Source: Desulfobacterales bacterium
GTDB taxonomy: Bacteria; Desulfobacterota; Desulfobacteria; Desulfobacterales; JAFDCJ01
Direction: 5' to 3'
Assembly: GCA_020345785.1 (NCBI GenBank)
Contig: CP070771.1
Location: 1,570,658 to 1,575,899 of the forward strand
Length of the DNA stretch: 5,242 nucleotides
The notes under the pieces are model-generated. The model did not search any database, was not told where the DNA came from, and worked only from the letters and a program-made list of their open reading frames with translations. Made by a program: the position numbers and the translations under genes. Below are positions 4,571-5,242 of this stretch, in pieces; within the stretch, counting starts at the first letter, position 1, and the number at the start of each line of letters is the position of its first letter.

Positions 4571-5242
4571 GCGCAAAAATCACGGAAGAATCAATCCTTG
4601 AGTTGGCCCGCGGTTTTATGGCCAGTCGGATACTGCTCAGCGGCGCAGAACTGGATCTTTTTACCTTGCTTGCCCAAGAGCCCCTGACGGCGGAGGAAAT
4701 CGCAGCCGCAACCAAGACCGGGCTTCGCGGGATAGTGATTCTTCTGGACGCCTTAAGCGCCCTTGGTTTTTTGAGGAAAAAAGACGGACGGTACCAGGTT
4801 GCGCCGTCGGTTGCTTCCCTTCTGTCCGCCACCGCGTCAGATTCCATTCTGCCCATGGTTCTGCACATGGCAACGGTGTGGCAAAACTGGTCTCAAATCA
4901 CGGACATTGTGCTCGGCAAGACTACGCCGGGTCTTAAAGCGAAAGGCGCTTTGGCCGAAGGTAACCGCAAAGCCTTTATCGGTGCCATGCACGTGGTCGC
5001 TTCCAAAGCCGCGCCGGAGGTTGTGGCTGCTATCAATCCGGGAAAGGCCCGCCGGCTGCTGGACGTAGGCGGCGGATCCGGAACTTATACCCTGGCAATG
5101 CTCAGCGCAAAGCCCGAAATGAGGGGAACTTTGTTCGACCTGCCGCCGGTCATCGAAATGGCGCGTGACCGCGTGCAATCCGCCGATATGCTCGACCGTG
5201 TCAAGTTGGTAACCGGAGATTTTTACAAAGACGAATTGCCTC
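4567..5242 (+). CDS. SAM-dependent O-methyltransferase with N-terminal dimerisation/winged-helix domain (3' end outside window)
   Basis: The visible 225 residues run off the right edge; family members (Methyltransf_2 type) are about 330-350 residues. The N-terminal third is the helical dimerisation/winged-helix domain seen in small-molecule O-methyltransferases: SRILLSGAELDLFTLLAQ (20-37), LTAEEIAAATK (40-50), a recognition-like helix to LSALGFL (63-69), then the wing DGRYQVAP (73-80). The Rossmann core begins with SAM motif I LLDVGGGSGTYT (164-175), then the acidic residue after beta2 in FDLPPVIE (Asp191), then GDFY (217-220). It would transfer a methyl group from SAM to an oxygen (less often nitrogen) of a small molecule; the acceptor is unknown, and the catalytic His/Glu region is off the window. 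A perfect AAAGGAGG site supports the ATG at 4567. It is separated from the transporter by the remnant region, so a functional link is not implied. I see no convincing sigma70 promoter upstream. Confidence 0.92.
   Translation, partial: MSAKITEESILELARGFMASRILLSGAELDLFTLLAQEPLTAEEIAAATKTGLRGIVILLDALSALGFLRKKDGRYQVAPSVASLLSATASDSILPMVLHMATVWQNWSQITDIVLGKTTPGLKAKGALAEGNRKAFIGAMHVVASKAAPEVVAAINPGKARRLLDVGGGSGTYTLAMLSAKPEMRGTLFDLPPVIEMARDRVQSADMLDRVKLVTGDFYKDELP

Noticed and set aside
4551..4868. 105-codon minus-strand frame opposite the methyltransferase 5' end
   Set aside because: The plus frame has a perfect Shine-Dalgarno and an uninterrupted methyltransferase domain; the antisense peptide looks like low-information shadow sequence.
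1..5242. CRISPR arrays, tRNA or rRNA genes
   Set aside because: No regularly spaced repeats, cloverleaf or ribosomal RNA sequence was seen on either strand.

Overview
The window looks like chromosomal DNA of a Gram-negative bacterium with moderate GC content. The solute-binding protein has a classic Sec signal peptide and no lipobox cysteine, which fits a periplasm. A Desulfobacterota-like host is only a guess, from the overall feel of the proteins and the transposase remnant; no marker gene is present to prove it.

Region 1 (about 1-4067) is a complete carbohydrate-type (CUT1) ABC importer arranged as a divergon. A MalK/UgpC-type ATPase gene runs leftward off the window edge, so only its N-terminal 198 residues are visible. 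A 284-base divergent intergenic region holds one good sigma70-like promoter for the rightward operon and a perfect 11-bp palindrome. The rightward operon encodes a periplasmic solute-binding protein, a MalF-like permease and a MalG-like permease. A perfect 12-bp stem hairpin separates the binding-protein gene from the permeases, while the two permease genes overlap by 4 bases. The layout (ATPase gene divergent from binding protein, permease, permease, with a hairpin after the binding-protein gene) parallels the E. coli malB region. The substrate cannot be read from the sequence; a sugar, polyol or similar neutral solute is the family expectation.

Region 2 (about 4068-4566) is a scar-like stretch rich in inverted repeats and partly AT-rich. 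It holds a 99-codon open frame whose last ~60 residues resemble the C-terminal helix-turn-helix tail of REP-associated tyrosine transposases (IS200-like). The catalytic domain is absent, so this is probably a decayed mobile-element fragment. Nested inverted repeats follow it.

Region 3 (4567 to the end) is the 5' two thirds of a class I SAM-dependent O-methyltransferase with an N-terminal winged-helix/dimerisation domain. It is preceded by tandem Shine-Dalgarno sequences and by two very short overlapping open frames that end at its start codon. It appears to be a separate transcription unit, not part of the transporter operon.

Most of the window is ordinary transporter biology. I did not find a convincing new system. 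The points most worth a second look are the intercistronic hairpin, the permease whose EAA loop lacks the usual glycine, the transposase-tail fragment with its surrounding repeats, and the possible leader ORFs before the methyltransferase.
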